From Rhytidiadelphus loreus (lineage: Eukaryota; Streptophyta; Bryopsida; Hypnales; Hylocomiaceae), in NCBI GenBank assembly GCA_947034895.1, contig OX344761.1, positions 73,221,839 to 73,285,838 on the forward strand: a stretch of DNA of 64,000 nt, read 5' to 3'. This document shows, in pieces, positions 41,451-54,400 of this stretch. The notes below the pieces were generated by a model that saw only the letters and a list, made by a program, of their open reading frames with translations, searched no databases and was not told the origin of the DNA. The number at the start of each line of letters is the position of its first letter. Position 1 is the stretch's first letter. A program made the position numbers and the translations under genes.

Positions 41451-41972
41451 GTGTGGCTATTTTATGATAGGGATGGTGTTCTTAACCAAGGTTTGAGATT
41501 CTCCATTGATTCAGGATTGACAATGACGACAATGATGAAGGGGTAGACCACGAGACCCGCGGCATTGTAGCATCTGCAACGAATGTGAGGAAGTTTGAAT
41601 AGGTTATTTCTTGAAGAGCGAAATTAGTGAGTTGGTGTGTTGGTGTGTGGCTACTTTATGATAGGGACGGTGTTTTTAACCAAGGTTGGAGATGCTCCAT
41701 TGTTTCGGGATCGACAGTGACAACAAAAGGGGTGGACCACAAGACCTGCCACATTGTAGCATATGCAATGAATGTGAGGAGGTTTGAACATGTGACTTCT
41801 TGAAGAGCAAAAGTGGCGAGTTGGTGTGTGTGACTATTTTATGATAGGGATGGTGTTTTTAAACCAAGGGTTGGAGATGCTCCATTGGTTTGGGATCGAC
41901 AGCAACAACAGAGGCATGGACCACAAGACCTGTTGCAACATCTGCAAGTTTGAATATGTTATTTCTTAAGGA
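41451..41972. repeat. Tandem repeat, three units of about 185-193 bp
   Basis: Units start near 41451, 41644 and 41827 with GTGTGGCTATTTTATGATAGGG. They share GGAGATGCTCCATTG and GACCACAAGACC, with substitutions and small indels. Confidence 0.9.
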
Positions 41973-42833
41973 AAAGAAGAAAAAGCAGCAAGCCCGAGGG
42001 AGGTCTGATATTTTCCCTATTATTTTCACAAGGTCTGGTGATTAAAAAACTCTTGGTACCGTGTCAACTCTTCCAAGTTCAGACCATTCTGGGCAACTTG
42101 CAAGTGCTTTGGATTCCTTCCATCATCTGACCGAAAACATGGCTCCAGAAACATCAACAATAAGGTACAAGAGCCCCGTTTTGTTTGTCCGTTCGTTCGA
42201 AGTGAAATCATGTGGCATGGCTTTAAATTAGATTAATTGGTGGCTTTCACTTTTGGGTATACTTAGCTTATTAGAGGTGTTGAATTGAGGTTCAAAAGAG
42301 TGAATGGATTTCACTGGGAGGGAGACAAGGTGATGATAATCAGGCATTTTCAGTGATGGTTTTCAGTGTACTGGACAGTGTTTGTAATTTATTACCTACC
42401 TTTTGTTTTTGCAAAAGCACACCTTGTATTTGGAGTATTTTTGAAGAGTATTTTGAAGAGTTTTTGTCACCTTGATGTTCATTGCAGAAGTGGCATGGGA
42501 TTGTACTCGGCGTGACTTCACATGAGTTTTGTTTTGAGAACTGGTGCATTGATGAAGGCTTTCAATATGGAATGGGTTATGTTGGAATGTGGCAATGGGG
42601 GGGGATGGATATGTTTTTGGGTGGCAAAGAAGGATATGTATGTTTCAGGGACAAACAGAATGGGTATTTTTCAAGAGGCAATTTGGAAATGGGGTATGTT
42701 TGGGTGGAAAAACTACATGGATGCATCAAAATCTTTCACTGAAGATTTTTTTAAATTTTCACTTAATGGGAGATGCATAGTGTTATTTTGAGTTTTACAA
42801 ATCCTATGAAGTGTCACTTGCAATTGAAGTTCA

Positions 42834-43016
42834 CAAGACACGATATTGTTTACCAATGAAGAAGGGGTCCTTTTGCATCCTTGAAAGGAAGACCCTCACT
42901 ACAAGATATGACATTGTTTACCAATGAGGAAGGAGGTCCTTTTGCATCCTTGAAAAGAAGACCCCCCCTATAAGACATGACATTGTTTATCGATGAGGAA
43001 GGGGGCCCCTTTGCAA
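42834..43016. repeat. Tandem repeat, three units of about 67 bp
   Basis: Each unit contains GACATTGTTTACCAATGAGGAAG followed by GGTCCTTTTGCATCCTTGAAA; starts are near 42834, 42902 and 42969. The third is truncated. Confidence 0.9.
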
Positions 43017-44915
43017 TGAACATATTTGTCTTATTGATGGTTCCTCCACCAACCTCAATTCTTGCATTTTTTGAAAGTCACTCTTGGGCATCTAGGGAGG
43101 TATGATACCTTCCTAGCATGGGAGAGGACCATTGACTATTTATGCAATGTTACGGAGGAGCTTGAAATCCCTATTAATTGATGTGCAAAAAGACAAACAT
43201 GGCTTGGAGTCCCCAAAGTTACTATGGCTTTTAATTGGATGTCACAATTGGTTATTGGCAACTTCATCCTTAGGATTCCTCTTTTTAGCAATTATTAAAT
43301 GAGGAATTGGTATTCAAGTTTATGATTTAAACTTTAAAACCTTAAAGCTTAATACTTTGTGAAGAGGCAAAATGTGTATACATACTAGATAAATAGTTAA
43401 AAGTTGGAAGATTCAAGATGATTATAGAAATGAATCTATGCTACAAATGAATGAATATTTATAACATAACCAATCAAACCCAAGTTTCTATAGAAATTCA
43501 TCATTGAATGTTCAATACACTAGTAAAGGGATGTCCTTCATGGTTTTAGGGACTGAGTAGAACTGCTAAAATATACCAATAGTTGAAATAACCTTATTTG
43601 GTCCTAGGATTTTACACAAAGCAAAGTTTTCCTTTATACTTAAACTTTCCAATGAATTTTAGACATTGCTTGTACATGGTGATTAGAAGAAGGCTTCTCT
43701 ATTCATAGGATGGAATATATTAAAAAAACAAAAAAATAAGTGATATAAGAGTATTTGAAGGTACCCTCTTGGGTATTTTCATAGTTTGCAAGCTATCCAC
43801 CTCACTATAAGCTCGTTGTTTTACGGTGACCAAGCTTGCGCAAAAATTTGAAGGTTGTCCAATCTCAGAAGGCAACGCTTCTCCCAACTTTATTACTTCC
43901 CTAGCTTTGTTCTTGAAAACTTGATTGGAATTTGTTTTCAGAAGCTTGTTGTAACATGGAAGAGTGAAGACATAGTCAAAGCACAATAAGATATGGTCAA
44001 CTAAGGATCTCAAGGTATTTGGGGAGTCATACTCTCTCTCCCTTCCATCTTACCAATTTGATGCATATTTGAAGCAACTTGATCGAGGTTGGGTACCGTG
44101 GGCACATCATATATGTGATAGTACAAAGATTAAAGTCATTCCAAGAGAGATGACAAGACGTGTATCGCTCCAAGAAGCAATGCTCTAAACATGAGGTAAG
44201 TAGGTATGGTTGATAGTAGACAATAGCATTCTTAGCATCTCTATTTTGCCTCCCCTCTAGATATACATAGAAAAAAGAATATTCCTTCTTAGATTTAATT
44301 GAAGATTAATTTCACCTCGTAAACAATTGCTCCTTCAATTGGGCCATCCCATATGGCAAAGAAAGCAAATAAAACCTTGTAACGGATTAACTAGGAAGGA
44401 CACCTAAAAAGACTAAAAATATCCAATGTATGACTTTTGGGAAAACTCTGGGAACAAAGAAGTGCCTATTCATCTAAGAATGTGATAATTTTTTACTAAC
44501 TACCTTGTTGATAGGGCCACGTCCTTCAAGGTGCTAAAAATGCTCTAATTGAGCCTACTTGTAGAAGATAGTAGATGTGGTGCCACACACCAGCAACAAG
44601 AATATACGGTATTGTACAGTATATCCATACAGTATATTTTCCTCGGTGAAGACAGCAAAACTTGGGTAAAACGTTACCACTGAAACAGAACCTCAAGTAA
44701 TTCTTATTATTTTATGTTAAAAAATCAGAACAAGTGAGTGGTCCTCGTGCTCTACAGTTGTAGTGTTGGAGGATGCGCCGAGTCATGGAAGGTTAACTCC
44801 CAGATGATTCTCACGAAGCTCGCTCGAAATTCTCCAATATTGTTTATTTATATGCTCCGGAGAACATTTTTATTTTATTGCAATCTTTGAAAACCTATGA
44901 TTCTCCCAATAGAAA

Positions 44916-47900
44916 TCAGGCAACCCGGGCCGACCCGATCACATGCGGTCCAATAAGAGATGCTCCAGCAACAGTAACACGCCGAGCATTTACTGTAGCA
45001 AAGTCGGCAGCTTCGATGAAACTCAGCGTCTCCCGTTTGAGGTGACAGCCATCAGCCACCAGCTGTTGGACGGGGTCAAGGAGATCTTGCCAGAATCTCA
45101 GGCCATCCCCTTCTGCAATTTTCAGAAAACCAACCAGGAAAAGCAAAAGATTTATTATAATGATATAGATCCTTTGGAAGAGGTCTCCATTCTTTTGTCA
45201 CAAGATGCCAGCCGAGCTCATCACAACCAAGGCGAATATTTCAGCACTGTACGAGAAAAGGATACCCCACTTTTTACTTGTCTCTTGTCTACAAAGGAAA
45301 TGCTCTTGAGAACTGAAGGCAAGGCACCTTCTTCTAGATGCACTATTGAAAAGGACTGGATAAAGATAGCATGACTTGTTCAGAGACTTACCGGGCGCAG
45401 CAACATGTTCCACAAACAAAAATATGCCTCCTGGCCTCAACACCCTCTGAACCTCTGCACGACCAAGAGTTTCACACACCCACGTTAGGCTCCACTTTTG
45501 ACACCTGCTCAAGAAACCTGATTACACCTGAGAGTGAGTTCCTCAGGATCTACTGCTCTTGTAACCAACATACGGAACTGTAAAATGTAAATGGTGCCTA
45601 CTGCAACATCCTAGATGCCTCAGAAGCAGATAGTACTGGCTGTTCCCAAAACACGAACAGATGAGGAAACTTTTATTATGGGGCAGAAAGAATAATGTAT
45701 AACCTTTCAGTGTCGAGGATACATCGGAAACCGAGCACAGTACGAGAGTGCAGATGACTGCGTCTACACTTGCACTAGGCAAAGGTAGTCCCTCACCGAC
45801 CTGTCAGTAAAATAGCTTGAGTAAAATTAAATGAGAATGACATAGAGGGACAGAGAACACCAATACCATTAACGACAATACCTTTCATGCATGCACTATG
45901 GTAGCGAACACCAATACCATTAAGAACAATACCTTTCGTGCATGTACAGTACTAAGGTAGAGGACAAAAAACCCATTACGGACAGTAGCTTTTGTGCATA
46001 TGCCAAGGTAAAGGACACTAAAACCATTTTGGAAAGTAGCTTTCATGCATGTACTAAGCTAGACGACAATAAATCCGTTGGGAACTACAGTCCGTCTCGT
46101 CTACTGACCCTGTTACCCACAGCAACTCATCAATTCATACACTTGGTTGGACTGAGAAAAAAGGGGTGTAAGTAAGATGTGGGTAAATGTCTACTGCCAC
46201 TGATCATTGAATGGAACTGGGGTTGTCACAGTGATCTACATTGAAAGAGCATAAGCATTTCATACATAGTGATTCAAAATTTGACCTAAAGATCTCTCCA
46301 CAGCTCTCCCAAAAGCAAACTACTACATATTGGTTACTATGCTTAAAGTGATAGAAAGAGTATCCTCCACCTGACTGCCAGCATCAATTCAACACAACAG
46401 ATTTGCAGAATAAATGACTATGCTGACACTCGACACAACCAAAAAAGGTCACTATACAGCAGATTCTCTGCTTTGATAAATAATGATTAAACAATTCAGA
46501 TGAGGAGAATGGAAGGAGGTACCGCATGCACGAATTGGAATTGCTCTGGAGAGAGACCAGCTGCCACGGCAGCTCCTTCAGCATAGCGAGCCATCTTTTC
46601 ATTCGGGTCCACTCCAATGACATTGGCGATGGAAGGCCTTCCCCCGTAATAGGCCAAGTTCGGCCCCGTACCAACGCCCAACTCCATCACTGTCTTCACG
46701 TTGTCATCTAGACGAGAAAATAGCTCCCTCTTATAGCCTGCAACCTTTTCCCCTGTCAGACTGTCATTAGACTCTCGAGCATCCTAATCAAGTGCACAAT
46801 TCTTCCTTCAAAGAAGGTAACAGCACCTTACTATGACACGATAATTGACAGCTATGTTTGCAGGATGAATGGAGAGATTGAAAATTATCATTCACAATGC
46901 AAATGCAAATGCCCATTTGGATTTCACGTATACCAATAAGGGTTTAATGAAGGTTGCAGTAAGTTGAATGCTATGTTGACTTTGGATAATCTTAAGATTA
47001 CATTAAGTGGCATTTACAGGCGACTCTATTCATGAATGAACAATTGTCCATCTGTGAGTACTTTTGGAGATGGTGCTTGATTCATTTCATGAATTGCATT
47101 GCTCGAATAGTACTCGTATTAGTCTGTTGCTAATTTTTTGATCATCTAGCTAAGTGGCCAAAGTAGGTGTGTACAGACGAAACACTTTGATTGTTAATAA
47201 TTCACTAAATATGGATCAAAATCAACTGATTTTAATCCAAGTCTCTATTCGTTAATGAATTCTCAATTTTCACATTCAAGTAAATTCAACCCGAATTGCA
47301 CAGAGCATAAATTGTCACATTTAGGTGCGATTATCTGAGAGAATTAGCTTCAGCGAAGTAGAAAATTTGCACTCACCTCAGTCTCGTATGAGCGCATCGT
47401 GGTGTTCATGACGGTTGCATAAAATTCTTCATACCATCCTGGCCGTGCCGGATGCACTGCTTCCCGTATCATCTGCAGAATGTGGAACGGTTTTGCGCAA
47501 ATTAACACCACCACGGAAACAGAGCTTACAATAATCAAACCATAATGACAATGAAGCTGATGTGTTAAAACCTCAATGGTTTAGAGAAGTAGGATTAGAA
47601 CTCTTAACGAGAATCCTTCTAAATACACTGCAATCTAATCCTCAAGAATTGTGAAGCCTAAAACTTTGACTATCGGTACTGTGATCTTTTAGCAGCTGAA
47701 ATTTGGAGATAGGACAAACGCAATTTGTGGTTTTAGAAGTCCTACAGCTAAGTACCAAAAATGAATTTGGGAGCATCAGATTTTAGTTGCAGATTGGCAC
47801 AGTTGAACATTGGCATTATGCCCGACCCTTACATCAGCGCTCGAGCGGAAACCCTCGACAGCTTGCGAGATGTTCTCAGCTGGTACATTTGCGATGATTG

Positions 47901-48958
47901 CACCTCCGAAGGAAGTGAGCAAGGTTCGCCGGGTGCAGCACTTGCATAGTGACCGACTCCTCCATGACTGCTTCGCTGCCAACATTGAATAGAGAGACAC
48001 ACTCTTTTTCAATGCGAGTGTGAAGGGCTAGAAGCTGCGGCATTTTATTGAAGATGTTGAAATTGCTCTTTGGATTCAGAAAATGAAAAATGAATGAGTG
48101 GAAAAAGTGTTTCCAGAGGAATTTAGATGTAGTAGGTCGAAGGGCTTTGAGTTTCCAGCATAAATCCTTGTTGATATTTGAAAATTTTCAGATCCCAGTT
48201 TTGGCAATTAATAAGTGCCAGACGTCATAAGCCGCAAATCCTAAATCACTTCCACTTGGTAATAATCCGCAAAGACTTCCAATCGATGGTGCCTTCCAAT
48301 GCTAATTCAAGCTCAGAGAAAATTTGGTTCCAATAGAAAAGACTGTTCCTAATGGAAATGGGTGGTTATCGGGTGGAATTGAAGCGCAGCGGGGTGCAAT
48401 CCAACGGCACTTGGTCATTTTTGAACTTTCGGATCTTAGTTTTTGCAATTAATTAGGATTTGACCTAAAAACTCAAAATCTTCGAACTCCAACATCCAAA
48501 TTCTTCTGGAAACACTTCTCTACTCATTCCTCTTCCATTTTCTTGATACAAAGTGCAGTTTTAACATTTCCAATAAAATGACGGAGACTCTAGCCCTTCA
48601 CAGAGGAATTCATCTCCTAAATCACTTCTAAATTCGTGAAAATCCGCAAAGACTTTCCATCGATGCTGCCTTTTCAATGCAAATTCAAGCTCAGAGGAAA
48701 TTTCGTGCTAATAGAAAAGAGATTACCTAATTGAAACGGGTGGTTATCGGGTGGAGTTGAAGCGCAGCGAAGTGCAATCTGCGGTGCTTTGCTTGTGACG
48801 CTCCCGTTTGTGATGGATTGTCGAGAAAAGTTGAGCCTGGGCAAGGCGGCGAGCTTCTGCAGCAGCAAGACATTCTTCGAGATGGTGGAAGAGGATTGCG
48901 ACTTGGGATTGTTGGGCGACGTGAGGGCGTGGGGGATGGAGGATGGGAAAGACGCCAT
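44916..48958 (-). CDS. Plastid-targeted class I SAM-dependent methyltransferase (UbiE/METTL7-like)
   Basis: Seven exons in coding order: 48727-48958, 47833-47975, 47377-47472, 46523-46783, 45704-45800, 45392-45454, 44916-45112. All have GT..AG and compatible phases, total 1089 nt, 362 aa, stop TGA. Motif I is ELGVGTGPNL (191-200). VIGVDPNEKM carries the acidic residue that contacts the SAM ribose. DAVICTLVLCSV and VQRVLRPGGIFLFVEHV complete the fold. The N-terminus is Ser/Thr-rich with few acids, as in a chloroplast transit peptide. It is followed by TRRTLLTSFGGAIIANVPA (residues 92-110), which resembles a twin-arginine thylakoid signal. The substrate is unknown. It resembles the Arabidopsis methyltransferases annotated near At1g69523 (from memory). 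The exon 4 acceptor was chosen to keep phase; a 24-codon-shorter exon is less likely. Confidence 0.88.
48019..48604. repeat. Inverted and direct duplications in intron 1 of the methyltransferase gene
   Basis: 48019-48130 is repeated in inverse orientation at 48493-48604 (TGAAGGGCTAGA..TTTTATTG..GTGTTTCCAG). Between the arms, 48240-48405 is a direct copy of 48616-48786, which contains the 3' part of exon 1. In the copy the donor GT has become GA, so it cannot splice like the original. Confidence 0.85.
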
Positions 48959-50500
48959 AGCTGCCAAATCGAAGCAATGAGCTTCAGCTGTACCTACGCG
49001 GAAGCATGGCGAGGTCAAGCAACAAGCTTGAGGGAACAAGAAATCCTGAACATGATGGATGGATGAATGGATGATGAATGTTTGAAAACTGAATTTCATC
49101 CAATTTGAATTCATTGAGGACGCTTCAAGAAAATTCATGTACTCCGTAATATGAATCAAGGGTAATGAATAACTTATGTTGGAGGAGTTTCAATTTTTTA
49201 TTATAACTTTTCAAAAACAATAACTTATTATTTCTAGGTCGAATTCTTAGGGGTTAACCCTTAAAGGACCAGCATGCGTTTTTGGCAATATAGAAATTTT
49301 GTGCAGGTAACTATGGTTGGAGATTTGCATATTTCACGTTGAAATTCTAATAGAAGGTGAGGACAAGGAATATCTTTCATATGCACTAAACTTCATGACA
49401 TTTGAAAATATGAGTCAAATTAAAATTATTGCAAAATAATGTTATTTTTTTTCCTAGTGCAGGCAGATCAGAAAAAAATCAGTTTTTTCAGAAACAAAAA
49501 TTTGAAATTGGAGAGAGAGCGAGGGAGCGAGACAGAGATACATTTCAGTTTGTAAATTATTTGAGAGTTGTGAATGCAACTCTTAGAGCAAGAGTGAACT
49601 CTTCACTGACTGGAATTATGAGTACTGAATGAGCATGGTTTGGAGAATGGTAGAAGTCCTTGTCGAGTATCAGTTCTTAGATTTTGCAATCCCAAGGAAA
49701 ACATTGAGCGGACAATCTTTTTGCAATGGGTTTTACTAATGATTCACATGCCTGTATGATGCCTCATCTAACCATCCATTTTGGAAGCTCAAAATTTGCT
49801 CCACCGCCAATGTGGACTTTCTATTCATTCTTAGTTTTGCAACAGAACTTGTTTTACAATAGAACTGGTAATAAGGATATTGATACGTTTGAGATTGTTA
49901 TTTTATGAGTTCAGAAAGAAAATCTGGGAGTGAAGTATTCTCTCAATGGTCGTTTAGTTTGATTTGGAGAAATAGATAAGAAAATCACTGGGTTGCTTTC
50001 TTCCATGGGTGCCAATCTCACAATGGATTTAAAAGTAATTACTCAAAGAACACCACAAGCCTACTTTGGGTGCAAACTTGCAAACAGTCTAAAGAATTGG
50101 AACACTTATAGGCGTTGCCTTGAATGACTAATTAATACCTCTCCTATCACACTTCAAGTCTTACTTGAACTACCACAAGACCACAATGAGGACTTGCACC
50201 TCCACTTCTTCCAATTGGTCACACACCCTCACTTTGTTCACAGACTCATGGGAGGACTCACTATCTCATTGTGGAAGCAAGTAGTTGTGTCTCAAGATGT
50301 TGCAAATGGTCCTATTTATTGCTTGAGAAGAAGGATCATGGTGCCTCGTTGGAAGGATGCATGACCTCGAGCACCAAACACAAACTTCAAAGCCTTGTTG
50401 TAGTAGAGGTCAAGAAACACAATGCTGAGGTTATTGTGGGAGAGTCTCGTTAGTGAGCACATTTCTCAATCTCTCAAAAAACATAAAGCAACTCTTAATT
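48959..50500. other. Intergenic DNA, methyltransferase promoter side to the CACTA element
   Basis: The first 200-300 bp should contain the methyltransferase promoter; no TATA box was fixed. At about 49250-49270 TTAGGGG-TTAA-CCCTTAAAGG looks like two TTAA-type element ends back to back. The rest shows no supported gene. Confidence 0.45.
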
Positions 50501-51190
50501 CACTACAAGAAAGTTGGGAAATATGTGACTGGCACATATGACTGCGCGACAGTCGTATTCGAGTTGCGCGACTAGTATACGACTGCAGGCCTTGCAGTCA
50601 TATTAGTTGAGTCATATAGCAGTCACGGGCGCTATTCCATTAGCACCATCCAACAGAGGGCAGATGGAGGACGGATGATAGAAGCGATTATACATCCACT
50701 GGCCGTCAGTGAGGTGGACAAGGGCGTGTGCCCAACACACACCATTTTCACGTAGATGTGGCAGGTGCTCATTCGCCGTAGTCAACCGGAGTGCCAGTCA
50801 CGGCGTAGTCACTTTCTAGTCATGGTACGGATTTGAAGGGCCAATTGGCTTTTGACACATGTCACGGTACAGAGGGTCATTAATGAGGCGTTTTGGGGTC
50901 TGTAGGGGTGTTATATGGTGTCCTGGAAGTCAACCAGGAGTGCCTTCCTAGTCATTTTACAATCATAGGGAAGTCGCGTGGAAGTCATGAGGGCAACACC
51001 ACGACTGATGGACATGCCACATCACTGACTGCTGAAGTCGCGGTACAGTCACACTGTAGTCACTGCGCTGTATTGTTTAAATCGTTGTGCAGTTCCGCGG
51101 GACCGCGGCAGTCATCTTACTATGGAGGATACAAGAGTGACTGCACACTGCTGAACTGCACAGTACTGTTGTAGACAGCCAATACGGTTC
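50501..51190. repeat. Left terminal and subterminal repeats of the CACTA element
   Basis: Starts with the TIR, then ATGTGACTGG, ATGACTGCGCGACAGTCG, TGCAGTCATATT and many AGTCAC/GTCGCG words to about 51175. Such clustered short motifs are the docking sites for the element-encoded proteins in En/Spm. A 93-codon frame at 50893-51174 runs across the motifs and is not credible. Confidence 0.8.
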
Positions 51191-51493
51191 CCATTCAAGC
51201 ATACTAAGCAATTTCTACATGCATACTGTAACACTAACATAGACAAAGTACTAATACGGAGGCCCTTAGCGCACTAGACATACCCAAAGCATCATACTCA
51301 GAATTCAAAATGGAACTTGAGGGAAATAGTCATTAGAAACATGCAACCAAAAGTTGTGAATTGGAGGCTAGTTTATAAGACAATTATTCTGCTCCTGTGA
51401 ACATAGTCCACCACTATCTTCCAGGCTACATCACAATGTATACTAACTAGAGGTGCCTGCCTTCCTTGCCTGCGGGAGTAGAAAAAAGGGGCT

Positions 51494-54400
51494 TCATGTG
51501 ACCAGCTTCAAGTTCTTTTCCCCCCACATTGCGTTGGCACCCTTGACGTCCTGAATCATATATTGATCTCCTTTTTCGTTGGGGAACATCAAAGAGACAC
51601 CCTCCTGCAAAACAAGGCGCACGTCCACCCTCCACCCCCCCCTTGGGATATCTTGTCCGTGGAATTGGTGTTCACCTGGCACATCGTTGATGGTTCCCAA
51701 CGCCACTTTCTGCTTCACGGCCCTCGGATTCATGAGAAATACTTCGTCCCCGACCTTGAACTGCAAAGAAAACCACATTAGCAATTTTTTAGAGTCCTGA
51801 CCCATGTAGAGCAAAATCCAGCATCATTTTGCAAACGCACCCCCTTGAAAGTCACTGGCACGTCACTCACTAGCAACTACATTGTGACTCGCTACTTCAA
51901 CCCAAAATTGCCGCACAACTGGCGCGTGACTGCAATTTCACTCAGACAATAAAAAAAACAAGAGAATCGGGAAGGCAAAAGATTTTTGGAGTGCTGGAGC
52001 TTACCTTCTTTGGGTTGGCGTCCTTGTTCGCCACAGTCTTCGCCCTCGTCGACGGCTTCTGCGTTCTGACCTGCACACACACACTAAACCCATCAAACAT
52101 AAAACAAAGGGACAGGTGAGAGAGAGCACCTTCAAAATCCGGACACGAAGCCTTTCCTTGTTTGACGTGCAATGAATAATGTCTTAGGGGGGCTATTACC
52201 TTGCTTGGAGACTTTGCCGGCTTCTTCCCTTTCTTCTGCAAGGGATCCGGCCGTACTAGCGGTACAGATTCCTCCACGTTGGATTCCACAACTTCATCAC
52301 GAACTGTGGGCAGATCCGAGACAGCAGAAGACAACGCTGGGACTTGTTGCGGCAGGTCTGCTGCTTTTGGCTCTCCATCGTCCTCAGCGGTTGCCTCTTC
52401 CTCCTTAGCGGCGGCATTCTCCTCTTGCACCCCCACATTTTCCTTTATAGCTGCCAAGTTCAACTCGTCAACATGGGTTCCTTGGATCGCAATAGTGGGT
52501 GATGCCTCGGTGGGAAGGCTAATTGCTACGTCTACGATGGGGTCGGCGCTTGCGTCTTGAGGAGGCTTCTCCACCTCCGTTGCAACATCTGCGGCTGTGG
52601 CCACTTCTGCACCCTCCGCAATGTCGAAGGCATATGCGGATCCATTGTTGAGACTCCCTGGGACCATGACTTCAGTTGTGGCGGGTGCCGGTTTAGCCGG
52701 TGGGCTTTTCCGTCCCTCCACTTTCCAGTGCAAAGGAATTGCCGCACCGTGCGTGGATGGCGGGTCCTTGACGGATATTTCAGAGTCAGAAGAAAGCGTT
52801 ACTTCCGCATGAGTGGCCGTGACAGTTGCAGGATTCAACGCTTTAGGTAGTGCACATGCGCAGGTTGCTGAGGCACCTTTCTGCAGCACTGAAGCAGCTC
52901 CAGCAGGTACACCATCTGTAATGTTCTGAAGCACCCCTGCAGCGTGAAACCCTTGCTGACCACAGGATGATTGATGCTCTAGCACGGAGTGAGTTATGGA
53001 CGGGCTGCCGTCTTCCCCCTGTTTGGACTTCCACATGAACTCTTGGAACATGGACCTCATTTCTTCTGTGGTTGCCATGATCTGCTCGAACTTCCCGTGC
53101 ACATCCTTCTTCAATGCATCAATTTGACATTGCAGACTAGACTCCTGCGCAACCCCACCCTCAATATCAAAATACACAGACCTCTAACAACATTGTCCCC
53201 GAATCACCAAGTGGAAGTGCCCTCGTAGTCGCGACAGAGTCACCAGTCACCATGCGATGACTCCTACGCGACTGCACAGTGACTTCTAAGCGACTGAATT
53301 ATTACTTCATGGCGACTGAGACGCGACTTCATGGCGACTTTGGAATTAGTTTCCGGTGACTGTGACGCGACTTCACAACAACTTCTAAGTCACTGCGGGA
53401 ATACTGCCCGGTAGTGCACCACTTGAATGGTTAAGGTCTACAAAGCATTGTGCATGGGACTGACTTACACATTCCTCATAGCGTGTATTCCTCTTGTTGT
53501 AGTTCACATTGACTAAATGCACCTAATATGTCTCAAGCTAACCAGAGTAAAGCAACTCACTCAGACTAAAAAAGCAGTGCATGGGGCAGATTTACACATA
53601 ATATAGACACAGACATAACTCATACATAAATCAGACGTACCTTAAACAGAAGGAAGAATCACACTCAAACTCACCCTCAGACTCACCCTCATATAACTTA
53701 GACTCGAACTACAATAATTTAGATTCACACATGGGTAGGACTCACATTTAATTGAGATTCATATATAACTCAAAGATAACTCGCTGGCATACCGAACATG
53801 CGCTTTAGGCAATGCATGTTCAGATTCAAGAAACGCACCTACAAAGTCCTCGCAATTTAACCTTCGTAAAATAATGCGACTACGGGATTACTTCCCGGTG
53901 ACTGAGACGTGACTCCACAGCAACTTCTCAGTGACAAACAATTACTAGCCGGCAGTAATCTACTGAAATGGTTAAGGGCCAACTTTACTTACGGCATCTG
54001 TACCCACTCGTGGTTGAGATTGGCTAAATGCACCTATTTGGTCCGTAGAAACAAGAGGAAAACAACTCACTTGTACTCACATAGGGATAACTGGGATTCA
54101 CATAACTCAGACTCAAAGATAATGAGGACTCATGCATAGCGTAGACTCTCACATAACTAAGATCAGAACTATAGAAACGTCCCACTCAGAAGGCATATGG
54201 GCGGCCCAACACATGAAAAACATACCACTTTGTGGGTTAGGCTCTCCACACCGCTGCTCCGCACAACATCTGCAATGTCGGTAATCCCTAGGCTGGTGGA
54301 CCGTCTTTCTCTCTGCACACAAGCACAGAAGGGAACCTCACATTGCAATTATGAGAAAGACAACCAAGACGTCAATAATTCACTGCTAAAAATACAAGAA

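Larger units (their letters stand above)
41131..44915. other. Intergenic DNA between convergent genes, with tandem repeats
   Basis: The SAWADEE gene (+) and the methyltransferase gene (-) converge here. The first few hundred bases are presumably 3' UTR. Two tandem arrays are listed separately. Between about 43030 and 44900 I see no gene. A region near 44400-44535 vaguely recalls the TTAA mini-elements (ACTACCTTG..GGCCACGTCCTT) but is too diverged to call. Confidence 0.45.
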
